64,000 nucleotides of DNA, from contig NZ_CP133671.1 of the NCBI RefSeq assembly GCF_031326345.1, positions 5,270,001-5,334,000 of the forward strand. Direction: 5' to 3'. A program made the position numbers and the translations under genes. This DNA comes from Aureispira sp. CCB-E (GTDB lineage: Bacteria; Bacteroidota; Bacteroidia; Chitinophagales; Saprospiraceae). Below are positions 36,974 to 45,407 of the stretch, in pieces. Every line of letters begins with the position of its first letter. Positions within the stretch are counted from its first letter, which is position 1. The notes beneath the pieces are model-generated. The model was given only the letters and a program-made list of their open reading frames with translations, did no database searches and was not told the origin of the DNA.

Positions 36974-37210
36974 ACTCCGTCGAAAATCATATTAACTTGA
37001 TTATCAGAAAGATACACTCTATCAATCTTTATACTAAAAGACTAATAATCAGCGGCGAAGCCCTCACACAGTACCACGAAGTAGCAGCGAACCGAGCTGT
37101 GCGAGCTCACGACCGAAGGAAGTAACAAAGCTAAACTAATGCAAGATACTTTTTTATGTTTTTACTTCGTGCGCCTGCGGGTTCGTAGAAAAACTAAAAA
37201 CCAACAGAGT
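36974..37210 (+). mobile_element. MITE-like element A with an internal repeat insertion
   Basis: Termini ACTCCGTCGA and CCAACAGAGT are degenerate inverted repeats, and ATT flanks both sides (36971-36973 and 37211-37213). It aligns along its whole length with the reverse complement of element B (59224-59361), apart from an 81-bp GC-rich insertion at 37052-37132 that belongs to the dispersed short-repeat family and a second insertion of about 19 bp near 37164. It has no coding capacity. Confidence 0.7.
37052..37132 (-). repeat. dispersed short repeat, copy 3, inside element A
   Basis: Read on the minus strand it contains TTACTTC, GTGAGC and CGCTGCTACTTCGTGGTAC, the ordered blocks of the repeat family. 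Element B lacks this block, so B represents the empty site and shows that the repeat was gained as a unit. Confidence 0.65.
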
Positions 37211-37564
37211 ATTAATAAAATGATACAGTAGTCATTAATTTTGTCTACTTTTATCAAATCTCTAGCACTTGCAAAATTCAAAAAAGAAACTAGTTGTAAA
37301 ATCTAGAGTCACTATTTTATTTTGTTATGGTTGATTGATCACTAAAAATAATTATGTTTGGTATTCATTTCTATTTTTGTGCTACTCTTTTTGCATCTAC
37401 CTTTTGTCATCCTAATAATATACATTAATTTTATATTAATTGCAAGTTTTAGGCAACATTATTTAGCTGCGCTGTTATCCAGACAAAAGCTTCTATTTTA
37501 TACCAGATCAGAATATATCTCTGATTAAAAACCTGTCATCAATACTAAAAAGCAAGCATACAAT

Positions 37565-38860
37565 ATGAAACGTTTTTCTTCTTCTAATCTATCTCCACAG
37601 ATTATTCAAATGTTACAAGAAAAAGGTATTGACCAACCTACAGAAATTCAAGCCAAAGCAATTCCTATTCTATTAGAACATCAAGGAGATTTTGTGGGGC
37701 GTTCGGCGACTGGAACTGGTAAAACATACGCTTTTGGAGCACCTCTGTTGTCTAGGATTAATACCAATGAAGGAAAAATTCAAGCAGTAGTTTTGGTTCC
37801 TACTAGAGAACTTTGTGAACAAATTGGCAACGAACTGATAGCCCTAGGCAAATACATTCCTAATCTAAAAATTAAAGCTATTTATGGGGGCTCCTCCCTA
37901 AAAAGTCAAGTACACGAATTGAGCAATGGGGTACAAGTTTTGGTTGCAACTCCTGGTCGACTGATGGATTTAGTCAATCGAAGGGTTATTTATTTATCTA
38001 CCTTAAAATTCGTTGTTTTTGACGAAGCCGATGAAATGTTATTAAGAGGTTTTCAAAATGATATTGACCGAATATTGGCAACTACTGACCGCCAATACTC
38101 TACTTGGCTTTTTTCTGCAACTATGCCTAATGAAATCAATGGTTTGATAAAAAAATACCTCCACAAAACACTAAAAAAAATTAGTATTGATAAACATATA
38201 ACAACCAATAGCAGCATTCAGCACTGGGCAGTAGAATTAAAAGCAATCGACAAATTAAATACTTTGCTGTATTATTTGACACGTTTTGGTAATCAAAAAG
38301 GCACCATTTTTTGCCGCACAAAATCAGGCGTACAAAAACTTTACAAACAACTCTCTGCCAACAAATTTTCTTGTGGTGCTGTGCACGGTGATTTACCACA
38401 AGGTTTGCGAAACAAAATCATGGATCAATATAGAAATGGTCATATCAATCTCTTAATTGCAACCGATGTGGCTGCTAGAGGTTTAGATGTAGAAAACGTT
38501 TCTTTTGTTATTCAATATCATTTGCCTGACACGGCTATTGCTTATACACATCGAAGTGGGCGTACCTCGAGAACAGGAAACAAAGGGACTAGCCTTACTT
38601 TTATTTTTCCTGAAGAGAAGGCTAAATTACAATTAATAGAACAAGAACTTAAGCTATCTATCAACTACCTGCCTCTTCCTTCTGTCAAGGATCAATTGGT
38701 CAACAAGGCGATTTTGTGGGGAAGAAAAATTGCAAAAGAAAAACCCTTAGGAGATTTACTAGATCAAGCCAACAAACAAGCTTTTAAGGAGGAACTGCAA
38801 CATTTATCTAAAGAAGAATTGCTAGAAAAATTATTGGCTACTTATTTGAGGGAACAATAA
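37565..38860 (+). CDS. DEAD-box RNA helicase
   Basis: This 431-residue ATP-dependent RNA helicase has all core motifs: Q motif with 'GIDQPTEIQAKAIP', motif I 'SATGTGKT', Ia 'VPTRELCEQ', Ib 'ATPGRLMDL', II 'VFDEADEMLL', III 'FSATMP', IV 'GTIFCRTKSG', V 'LLIATDVAARGLDV' and VI 'YTHRSGRTSRTG'. The C-terminal extension is short (about 60 residues, acidic/basic helical) compared with CsdA/DbpA-type proteins, so it is close to the RhlE/minimal type. Likely roles are ribosome assembly or RNA decay. It is a single gene, convergent with the next. Confidence 0.95.
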   Translation: MKRFSSSNLSPQIIQMLQEKGIDQPTEIQAKAIPILLEHQGDFVGRSATGTGKTYAFGAPLLSRINTNEGKIQAVVLVPTRELCEQIGNELIALGKYIPNLKIKAIYGGSSLKSQVHELSNGVQVLVATPGRLMDLVNRRVIYLSTLKFVVFDEADEMLLRGFQNDIDRILATTDRQYSTWLFSATMPNEINGLIKKYLHKTLKKISIDKHITTNSSIQHWAVELKAIDKLNTLLYYLTRFGNQKGTIFCRTKSGVQKLYKQLSANKFSCGAVHGDLPQGLRNKIMDQYRNGHINLLIATDVAARGLDVENVSFVIQYHLPDTAIAYTHRSGRTSRTGNKGTSLTFIFPEEKAKLQLIEQELKLSINYLPLPSVKDQLVNKAILWGRKIAKEKPLGDLLDQANKQAFKEELQHLSKEELLEKLLATYLREQ

Positions 38861-38903
38861 TTGTACAATTGAATGCTCATATAGATAGCCCCTTGCGCAA
38901 GCT

Positions 38904-39428
38904 CTATTGACCAAAGGCATTTTTTTTGGCAAGGTCAAATAATTCTGGAAATTCTGGATCATCGCAAATTAACAATAAATATTCAAAGGTATCTTTGGGA
39001 AATTCTCCTTGTGCAACTAGTTTGCCGAGTATTTCCATCCAATCGGAAGGCTCTGGCGCATCAGAAGGGCAACTAAAAATAGATTCAATTTTTTCAATGA
39101 TTTCACTAGAATTGGGAAAACGAACAAGCCCCTCAACTAAAGTCTCCCAAGCAATTTGAGGCGAATCATACACTTCTGTTAATGTGCCCAACAATGCATA
39201 TAACCTAGCTTGATACGCTTCTGGAAATTCATCTTGATGTTCATATATTAAACCAATATAGTCTTTTGCATATTTTTGTATTATATCATAATCCTCCATG
39301 TAGGTCATCCAAAAATCCAACAGCTCCAAATTTCGAGCATTCCGTTTTAGTTCTTGAGATAAAATATTTTTTATTGCTTCATTATCTCCTGCCTTATCTA
39401 GTTCTTTCAATTTAATCGTTAAATCCAT
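38904..39428 (-). CDS. TPR-like helical hypothetical protein
   Basis: This 174-residue acidic protein is almost wholly helical and lacks a signal. Segments such as 'DNEAIKNILSQELKRNARNL' and 'ETLVEGLVRFPNSSEIIEKI' have the A-x-x-x-L-x-x-x-L spacing of TPR-like repeats, though no strict TPR consensus is met. It is probably a cytoplasmic protein-protein interaction module. The membrane-protein gene at 39452 ends 23 bp upstream, so the two may be co-transcribed. Confidence 0.6.
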   Translation of the reverse strand: MDLTIKLKELDKAGDNEAIKNILSQELKRNARNLELLDFWMTYMEDYDIIQKYAKDYIGLIYEHQDEFPEAYQARLYALLGTLTEVYDSPQIAWETLVEGLVRFPNSSEIIEKIESIFSCPSDAPEPSDWMEILGKLVAQGEFPKDTFEYLLLICDDPEFPELFDLAKKNAFGQ

Positions 39429-39451
39429 TTTTACTCTATTGAAACCTTTTC

Positions 39452-40006
39452 TTAAAAAACCTTCATTTTATAAGAATTGATAAATTTTCTACGTTTTTTC
39501 ACATCCTTTTCTGTTGCTAAATAAGACAAAATAAATAGAAGCTCTTGGGAAGAAAACTTTAAAATACTTCCCCAAATATTTATCTCACCAAAACCTGTTT
39601 TAGTATTTATCCACGTACCAAATTTGTAATAGAGGTTTTGTTTTTCCAGCAAACGCTTATTCTTAAGATTTAAACAAATAAATGTATCGTTTGAATATTG
39701 TCCTGACGTTGTTTGTTCAAACACTTCTTTAATATCCTCCCATTTTATAAAGCTAGGTTGATGGTATATTGCTTTTAATCCGTTTTCGTTTATTGCTACC
39801 AATGGTCTATTATCCAAAGTCATATACAAAAAAAACAAACAAAAGCCGTCAAAAAACATCCCAGCAATTATAATGATTCCTAGAATATTTTTGGTTTCTT
39901 GAGTAATCCCTATATAGGCAAGTAGAGCTGTTAGAAATCCAAAAAGTAGGATATAGAGTAAATTGCTATTCTTTTTTCTATAAAAATTTAGGGCAAAAAT
40001 TTCCAT
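39452..40006 (-). CDS. membrane protein resembling the STM3941 type
   Basis: This 184-residue protein has two transmembrane helices (about 15-35 and 42-64) followed by a cytoplasmic PH-like beta domain with 'LVAINENGLKAIYHQPSFIK', 'WEDIKEVF' and, at the end, 'GFGEINIWGSILKFSSQEL' (compare the G-x-x-I-x-I-x-x-x-x-L-x-x-S-x-x-E-L pattern of STM3941-like proteins). Function is unknown in that group. It is upstream of the TPR-like gene on the same strand. Confidence 0.6.
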   Translation of the reverse strand: MEIFALNFYRKKNSNLLYILLFGFLTALLAYIGITQETKNILGIIIIAGMFFDGFCLFFLYMTLDNRPLVAINENGLKAIYHQPSFIKWEDIKEVFEQTTSGQYSNDTFICLNLKNKRLLEKQNLYYKFGTWINTKTGFGEINIWGSILKFSSQELLFILSYLATEKDVKKRRKFINSYKMKVF

Positions 40007-40084
40007 GAAGTAGGCAATTAGCTATATTAAATATAATACAACTGAATTCTATGAGATCCGTTGACATTTAAAGCAACGCATTTA

Positions 40085-41035
40085 TCAAGGTAATAGTTCT
40101 ACCGTTGCCACAATACCATAATGATCTGCTAAATCAATTTGTTTTCCTTTGTGATCGGCTTTAAGTCTCAACACTTTTTGTTCATAAATATTCGTTTGTG
40201 TTGCCCTCGCTTGCAATAAGACATAATCCAACTGAATACCCTGACTATGAGTGTTCCAAGAATTTTTATTGTCAATTGTATACGGTTCTTCCTCATTCAA
40301 AGGGTAATCCTTCACTCCGATTGTTTCTATCATTTGAGTGTATTTAGGGACATTAGATTTTCGGGTATTCATATCTCCCATAACCAACACGGGAACCTTT
40401 TCATTAGCATGCTTGTCTAACAAAGTTCGAATATCTTGGTATTGTAATGCTCTAAACTTTTCAGCAGCAGTGGAACCGCCAGATTGAAGGTGCGTTCCTG
40501 CAATTTGAAACAAAAAACCTTCTTTTTCGACCTCTACCAACGTACATCCCTTAGCAGCCCAAACATCTTCATGGGCTCCTTTTGCATAAATAACATGGTC
40601 GATATATTTCATTGGAATTTTGCTTACGATAAAAATTCCATTACTGGTTAACCGCCCTTTTTCAATACGGGTATCTACTTGGTAGGGATACATTTCTTTT
40701 AGCCCCTTTTTTAACTTGCGTTTGATGTCTCGATCAAATACCTCTTGAAATACAATCACATCATAAGGTGCATTTAAACAATGCTCGATAATCCATGGTG
40801 CTCGGATACGTTGTTTTTTTCTCAAAGCACTAGAAAAAATCCCTAAAGCATTGGGCAACATTTGAATATTCCAAGATACTACTTGAACCTCAACTCCCTT
40901 GTTAGAAGCATCTGTTTGTCCAAAGCTGGTTTTTATTCCCATTATGCCAATCAGACACAACAAACAAAATTTACATCCACTTTCCAGAATTTTTTTTCTT
41001 AGGTGTTGTTCTCTTTCTTTTTTTCTTTTTTTCAA
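40085..41035 (-). CDS. secreted endonuclease/exonuclease/phosphatase-fold enzyme, sphingomyelinase-like
   Basis: This 316-residue protein starts with a long basic n-region and signal peptide ending near 'SFGQ'. The EEP fold motifs are visible: 'VVSWNIQMLP', 'VIVFQEVF' (metal-binding Glu), 'GTHLQSGG', 'VLVMGDMNTR' (D-x-N) and 'LADHYGIVATVEL' (D-H). 'SWNIQMLPN' with 'THLQS' is the pattern of bacterial neutral sphingomyelinase/phospholipase C-like members, so cleavage of a phosphodiester in lipid or nucleic acid is expected. Its start overlaps the 3' end of the barrel gene by 65 bp, both encoding Lys/Arg-rich residues there. Confidence 0.82.
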   Translation of the reverse strand: MKKRKKEREQHLRKKILESGCKFCLLCLIGIMGIKTSFGQTDASNKGVEVQVVSWNIQMLPNALGIFSSALRKKQRIRAPWIIEHCLNAPYDVIVFQEVFDRDIKRKLKKGLKEMYPYQVDTRIEKGRLTSNGIFIVSKIPMKYIDHVIYAKGAHEDVWAAKGCTLVEVEKEGFLFQIAGTHLQSGGSTAAEKFRALQYQDIRTLLDKHANEKVPVLVMGDMNTRKSNVPKYTQMIETIGVKDYPLNEEEPYTIDNKNSWNTHSQGIQLDYVLLQARATQTNIYEQKVLRLKADHKGKQIDLADHYGIVATVELLP

Positions 41036-41840
41036 AATAAATATATTTATGCAAACTATAAGTAACAGAAACGCCCATAAATGTATACCAATCTTTTCCA
41101 GAACTTCCTCTCGGCGTGTATGCTTTTTCTATCTGATTTCCAGACTCATCATAGCTTCTATTCGATAAATTTGCTGCCAAAAGACCATTGCCATTTCTCA
41201 ATTCATCTAAGGGCACATAATCGCCACTAACATCATCCAAATAGTCTGTAAAAGTTTTTCTTAACCCAAATTCAAAGGTAAAATTGAACCGTTTGCTTAC
41301 ACAAAATTTAATTCCGCAACCAAACGGAATAGCCACCTCTACCAAACTATACTTGGGACCATAGCCTTCCATTCCTTGCCCCTCTGTCCCCAAGGGTTGT
41401 AAATAATGTTTTGTTGATTTGTAAACCGTGGTAGGGTTAAAATGAAAAACGCCAATACCCGCAAATACAAAGGGGGTAATAGGTTTAAAATTTCGTTGAG
41501 GATGAAACGGCAAAATATTGACCTGTGCCAAAGCAGAAAATTCTAAAATATGAGAATGGAAACTTAAATTTCGCTGTCTACGACCAGAATCATAACTAGA
41601 ATTTCTATCATCTCCCCTAATCTGCCCCCAAATAAGGTTTCCCCGAACAGAAATCCGATCGGTAAAGTTATATTGATACGTTGCCCCAAGCGCAAAACTG
41701 GTTCCTAAAAAATATTCTTGTGGAGGAACTAAATCTCCTAAATAATTGCTTACTCCCATTAGAACGCCAACTTCGCCATATTGGGCATTCATTCTTAATG
41801 TTGTTATCAATAAGAATAAAGATAGTAAAACTACTTTCAT
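40971..41840 (-). CDS. outer-membrane beta-barrel protein, PorG-like (DUF6089 type)
   Basis: The start is set at 41840 (MKVVLLSLFLLITTLRMNAQ signal peptide); the open frame begins at 41897. The mature protein shows alternating amphipathic strands such as 'GEVGVLMGVSNYLGDL', 'GATYQYNFTDRISVRGNL', 'TPFVFAGIGVFHFNP' and 'FNFTFEFGLRKTFTDYLDDV'. The 'G-x-x-x-Y-x-G-D-L' opening and 'R-K-T-F-T-D-Y-L-D-D-V-S' segment are typical of the DUF6089 family, which includes the T9SS component PorG. Assignment to T9SS is inference. The tail is unusually rich in Lys/Arg and overlaps the next gene. Confidence 0.72.
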   Translation of the reverse strand: MKVVLLSLFLLITTLRMNAQYGEVGVLMGVSNYLGDLVPPQEYFLGTSFALGATYQYNFTDRISVRGNLIWGQIRGDDRNSSYDSGRRQRNLSFHSHILEFSALAQVNILPFHPQRNFKPITPFVFAGIGVFHFNPTTVYKSTKHYLQPLGTEGQGMEGYGPKYSLVEVAIPFGCGIKFCVSKRFNFTFEFGLRKTFTDYLDDVSGDYVPLDELRNGNGLLAANLSNRSYDESGNQIEKAYTPRGSSGKDWYTFMGVSVTYSLHKYIYFEKKKKRKRTTPKKKNSGKWM

Positions 41841-41897
41841 GTATTTGTGTTTGTATTTGTGTTTGGTAATTATTGATCCAAGATACTGTTGTATCAA

Positions 41898-42202
41898 AAG
41901 CTTGCAAAGATAGTTCCTTACACTTTAAAGCAATGGTTTTTAGTTTACTTTTTATACTTTCGATGTTTTAATCATCTACTAAAACCATGCTAACAGCACT
42001 CAAGCCAAGGATATAAGTTTCCTCTGAACAACATAACATCACCTTCTAGAGGCAGCTATTTCCTTTTCACAAAACTACAACGTTAATTTAAGTGTTTTTA
42101 TTCCTATAAAAGCCAACAAAGATAAAGTCGATTTCATTTGATTTTATAACTTTACGCACAAAACAGATTACAAAATAATACACAAAACACAACAAACTTC
42201 CT
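41898..42202. other. divergent intergenic region upstream of surE
   Basis: 305 bp of AT-rich DNA between the divergent barrel and surE genes. TAACTTTA near 42146 could be a -7 element for surE, but no TTTG lies at the proper spacing. No gene or repeat seen. Confidence 0.5.
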
Positions 42203-42979
42203 ATGGAAAAGAAACCAACCATTTTAATCTCTAACGACGATGGTATTACAGCACTTGGCATCAGAAATTTAGTCGAAGTTGCCCAAAAATTTGGCAATGT
42301 AGTCGTAGTAGCGCCAGACAGCCCGCAATCTGCACAAGGGCATTCCATTACCATTGAAGACCCTATCCGTATTCACAGTTCTGATATTTTTGGTCCCAAT
42401 GTTCAAGCCTATGAATGTACTGGTACTCCTGTTGATTGCATCAAGTTGGCTAAAAATGTTGTCCTAAAAGATCAAGACATAGATCTCTGTCTTTCGGGCA
42501 TCAACCATGGTTCTAATGCCTCTACCAATGTCATTTATTCAGGTACCATGTCAGCAGCAATGGAAGCATCTATGGAAGGAATTCCTGCCATTGGTTTTTC
42601 TTTATTAGATTTTGCAGCCAATGCTGATTTTACAGCAGCCAAACACTTTGTAGAACAAATTGTATCCAAAGCATTGTCAGAAGGATTGGGCGAGACCTTG
42701 CTATTGAATGTCAACATTCCTAAATTGCCTTTAGAAGCCATCAAAGGCACTCGCATTTGTCGTCAAGCAAAAGGATATTGGTCAGAAGACTTCCAAAAAG
42801 GAATGGATCCAATGGGACGTGCTTACTACTGGTTGACAGGCAAGTATGTCTACGAAGATGAAGGGGAAGATTCTGACATTTGGGCCTTAGAAAATGGCTA
42901 TGTTTCTATTGTTCCTGTTATGCATGATTTGACACATCATCAAGCTTTACCTAGTTTAGAACACTTTGGCAATTTGTAG
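42203..42979 (+). CDS. surE: 5'/3'-nucleotidase SurE
   Basis: This 258-residue metal-dependent phosphatase dephosphorylates nucleoside monophosphates and some short polyphosphates. Signatures: 'PTILISNDDGITALGI' (metal Asp-Asp), 'APDSPQSAQGHSITI', 'GTPVDCIKLA', 'LCLSGINHGSNAS' and 'IYSGTMSAAMEAS'. Length is typical. In many Bacteroidota surE neighbours a small membrane protein, as here. Confidence 0.96.
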   Translation: MEKKPTILISNDDGITALGIRNLVEVAQKFGNVVVVAPDSPQSAQGHSITIEDPIRIHSSDIFGPNVQAYECTGTPVDCIKLAKNVVLKDQDIDLCLSGINHGSNASTNVIYSGTMSAAMEASMEGIPAIGFSLLDFAANADFTAAKHFVEQIVSKALSEGLGETLLLNVNIPKLPLEAIKGTRICRQAKGYWSEDFQKGMDPMGRAYYWLTGKYVYEDEGEDSDIWALENGYVSIVPVMHDLTHHQALPSLEHFGNL

Positions 42980-43060
42980 TTTTTGCTGTTTCTTGTAACG
43001 AAGTTAAAATTTCGTATTATAACTTAACAACAATTCATTGTCTGCAAATTACAAACTGGA

Positions 43061-43088
43061 GTTCTGCAAGTAACAAATTTTGCAGAAC
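43061..43088. promoter_or_regulatory. 9-bp perfect inverted repeat before the small membrane gene
   Basis: GTTCTGCAA and TTGCAGAAC are separated by 10 bp, ending 24 bp before the 43113 start. No T tract follows, so an operator or leader hairpin is more likely than a terminator. Confidence 0.45.
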
Positions 43089-43112
43089 ATACCTTACAAA
43101 AACACATTATCT

Positions 43113-43421
43113 ATGTTAAAAAATAAATTTATTAATGGGCTTATGGTAGGAATCGTAATTCCATTGATTGCTTTTCCTATTATTTATCTCTTTGACCAAT
43201 CTTTAGTTAGTTCTGAGTCTGTTAATATAACAGGCAATGATCATTTTCTTTGGACAGGATTTAAAACAAGTACTTTGGTACTCATGGCTTTTTGTTGCAA
43301 CTTAATTCCTACTTATTTTGCCAACAAACGCTACCTAGAAGAATTCATTCGAGGAATTATGGTACCAACAATCATCTATTGCTTTATTTGGTTCTTTTAC
43401 TTCAAAGATAATTTTCTCTAA
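43113..43421 (+). CDS. small membrane protein with three transmembrane helices
   Basis: The start at 43113 (MLKNKFINGLMVGIVIPLIA) is preferred over 43080 because it begins the first transmembrane segment with a normal basic n-region and the inverted repeat at 43061-43088 would otherwise overlap coding. The 102-residue product has helices at about 7-25, 48-66 and 82-98 and a charged loop 'NKRYLEEFIRG'. Function unknown; a similar small protein often follows surE in this phylum. Confidence 0.75.
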   Translation: MLKNKFINGLMVGIVIPLIAFPIIYLFDQSLVSSESVNITGNDHFLWTGFKTSTLVLMAFCCNLIPTYFANKRYLEEFIRGIMVPTIIYCFIWFFYFKDNFL

Positions 43422-43534
43422 CGATAGGCTTTTTTTGACTAGATTATGAATCTTACAATTTCCTGCTTTTGTCTAAAAAAAGTAGGTTTGTGTCAAAGTA
43501 ATTCCATAACATACAAAATCTACATCTTTTAAAT

Positions 43535-44524
43535 ATGTACATTCGACCAAGAAGAAATAGAAAAAGCGCAGCAGTACGTTTTCATGCACAAGAAACCCAT
43601 TTACACGCAGGACAATTAATTTATCCACTTTTTTTGTACGATGGTAAAAACATCAAGCAAGAAGTTCCTTCTTTGCCTGGAAATTACCGATGGTCTTTGG
43701 ACCAACTTATTCCTGAAGTAGAAGCGTGTCTAAAACTTGGAATTACAACCTTTGTTTTGTTTCCTGCGGTAGAAGAACATCTAAAAGACAACATCGCTAG
43801 TTATAGCTATGCTGAAGATAATTTTTACCTCCATGCTATTTATACACTCAAACAAAAATTTCCAGAATGCTGTATCATGACAGATGTAGCAATGGATCCT
43901 TATAGCTCTGATGGGCACGATGGTTTTGTTTTGAATGGAGAAATTATGAACGATGAAACACTACCTATTTTAGCTAAAATGTCTGTGGCACAAGCACAAG
44001 CTGGAGCAGATATTTTAGGTCCTTCCGATATGATGGACGGACGAATAGGTTTTATGCGGGAAGCTCTGGACGATGCAGGGTTTACGAATGTTTCCATCAT
44101 GTCGTACACCGCCAAATATGCCTCTGCTTTTTATGGTCCATTTAGAGATGCACTGGATTCTGCTCCAAAAGCTGGTGATAAAAAAACCTATCAAATGAAT
44201 CCTGCTAACAAGCAAGAAGCTCTGCTAGAAGCTCAGTTAGACATGCAAGAAGGAGCCGATTATCTAATGGTTAAGCCAGCCTTGCCCTACTTAGATATTA
44301 TTCATTTGTTAAAAGAAAATGCAGATGTTCCTATTGCCGCCTACAATGTTAGTGGAGAGTGTGCGATGTTGATTGCTGCTTGTCAAAATGGTTGGTTAGA
44401 CTTTGACAAAGCCATGCCAGAAATGTTGATGTCTATCAAACGAGCAGGTGCCGATGTTATTTTGACCTATTTTGCCAAAGCTTACGCTGAAATGTTAGTA
44501 CAAGGAAAAGGTTTTAAAGGTTAA
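43535..44524 (+). CDS. hemB: porphobilinogen synthase (delta-aminolevulinic acid dehydratase)
   Basis: This 329-residue enzyme condenses two 5-aminolevulinate molecules to porphobilinogen in haem synthesis. The two active-site lysines lie in 'IMSYTAKYASAFYGPF' and 'YLMVKPALPYLDII'. The metal segment reads 'DVAMDPYSSDGHDG' (residues 117-130): the three Cys of zinc-dependent enzymes are replaced by Ala/Asp/Ser, the pattern of Mg-type HemB. 'DILGPSDMMDGRIGFMREAL' is the family signature. A terminator follows. Confidence 0.96.
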   Translation: MYIRPRRNRKSAAVRFHAQETHLHAGQLIYPLFLYDGKNIKQEVPSLPGNYRWSLDQLIPEVEACLKLGITTFVLFPAVEEHLKDNIASYSYAEDNFYLHAIYTLKQKFPECCIMTDVAMDPYSSDGHDGFVLNGEIMNDETLPILAKMSVAQAQAGADILGPSDMMDGRIGFMREALDDAGFTNVSIMSYTAKYASAFYGPFRDALDSAPKAGDKKTYQMNPANKQEALLEAQLDMQEGADYLMVKPALPYLDIIHLLKENADVPIAAYNVSGECAMLIAACQNGWLDFDKAMPEMLMSIKRAGADVILTYFAKAYAEMLVQGKGFKG

Positions 44525-44561
44525 TTGTTGCTGCAAACGTTCAAAAGAAAACATTTAAGAG

Positions 44562-44600
44562 AAAGAATAAGTACTTGGTATGGTATTTATTCTTTTTTTT
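44562..44600 (+). terminator. rho-independent terminator after hemB
   Basis: AAAGAATAAGTAC and GTATTTATTCTTT form the stem, followed directly by a T run within TTCTTTTTTTT. Confidence 0.75.
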
Positions 44601-44654
44601 ATTGGCTCAATTTTTTCCCAATCTTGGTAAGTGACCTAGTATACTATAACAATC

Positions 44655-45407
44655 ATGACTCATTTTAAGCCTTTTTTATTCGCTCTATTCATTTTGTTGA
44701 ACACTAATATTTTATTTGCTCAAACAAAGAAACAACTTTCAAACTTCTACCAAAATTTTGACTCTATTAAATTTGAATTATTACACTTATACACAGATGG
44801 CTTACAAGCAACAGCCTCCTATTCTTCTAATAGTAGTTATCCATTCAAAGGAAAGAAAATAAACCCTCCTCCCCTTCTAAAAAAGGTACTTAAAGTCGAT
44901 CATACCAATGATTGCTTTGCCATTTTTCGATACTCCATTGCACCTCAAATTGAAGGGTTAATACTTAGGGTATACGATCAAGAAATGCAATCCAACACAA
45001 TACACAATCTCATTTACAATACCTCAACACAAACCATCAGGGAAAGCATTTTATTAGCACACGACTATCAAGCCGAAGGTGGCAGTGGCGCAACTCAAAG
45101 CTGGATACTTGATTTAGATAATAACCATCAATTAGATATTCTAACACGTAGTTATTACGACAAGTACGAATACAAAAATGCTTCTGAAGAGGTACATTTA
45201 ATACATCGTGAAAACAGCTATTTAAACATTGTAAAACAGAGTCATTTTCAAAGAACACCCGTCCAAAATGAAGACTTACAACAACTCATAGCAAACGATT
45301 TTCCTTACCGCCCTATTTACGCTCCTTTTATGAGTGAAGACACTCATAAAAAATTACTCAACAATATAAAAAAAAGCGGTTTGGTCATTCCTTCCGAAAC
45401 GGATTAA
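44655..45407 (+). CDS. secreted hypothetical protein
   Basis: A signal peptide (MTHFKPFLFALFILLNTNILFAQ) precedes about 227 mature residues. The segment 'SGATQSWILDLDNNHQLDIL' (D-x-D-x-N-x-x-x-D-I/L) is like a single FG-GAP/EF-hand-type calcium loop, followed by 'TRSYYDKYEYKNASEEVHL'. No family is recognised. The stop codon overlaps that of the convergent exporter gene (shared TTAA at 45404-45407), with no room for a terminator between them. Confidence 0.65.
   Translation: MTHFKPFLFALFILLNTNILFAQTKKQLSNFYQNFDSIKFELLHLYTDGLQATASYSSNSSYPFKGKKINPPPLLKKVLKVDHTNDCFAIFRYSIAPQIEGLILRVYDQEMQSNTIHNLIYNTSTQTIRESILLAHDYQAEGGSGATQSWILDLDNNHQLDILTRSYYDKYEYKNASEEVHLIHRENSYLNIVKQSHFQRTPVQNEDLQQLIANDFPYRPIYAPFMSEDTHKKLLNNIKKSGLVIPSETD

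Larger units (their letters stand above)
36483..37564. other. 1.1-kb gene-free, repeat-rich stretch
   Basis: After the insertion sequence come AT-rich sequence with no convincing frame, a MITE-like element (36974-37210) carrying a dispersed repeat inside it, and a short further repeat fragment (TTTAGCTGCGCTGTTATCC, near 37462-37480). The last ~90 bp are the upstream region of the helicase gene. Confidence 0.65.
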
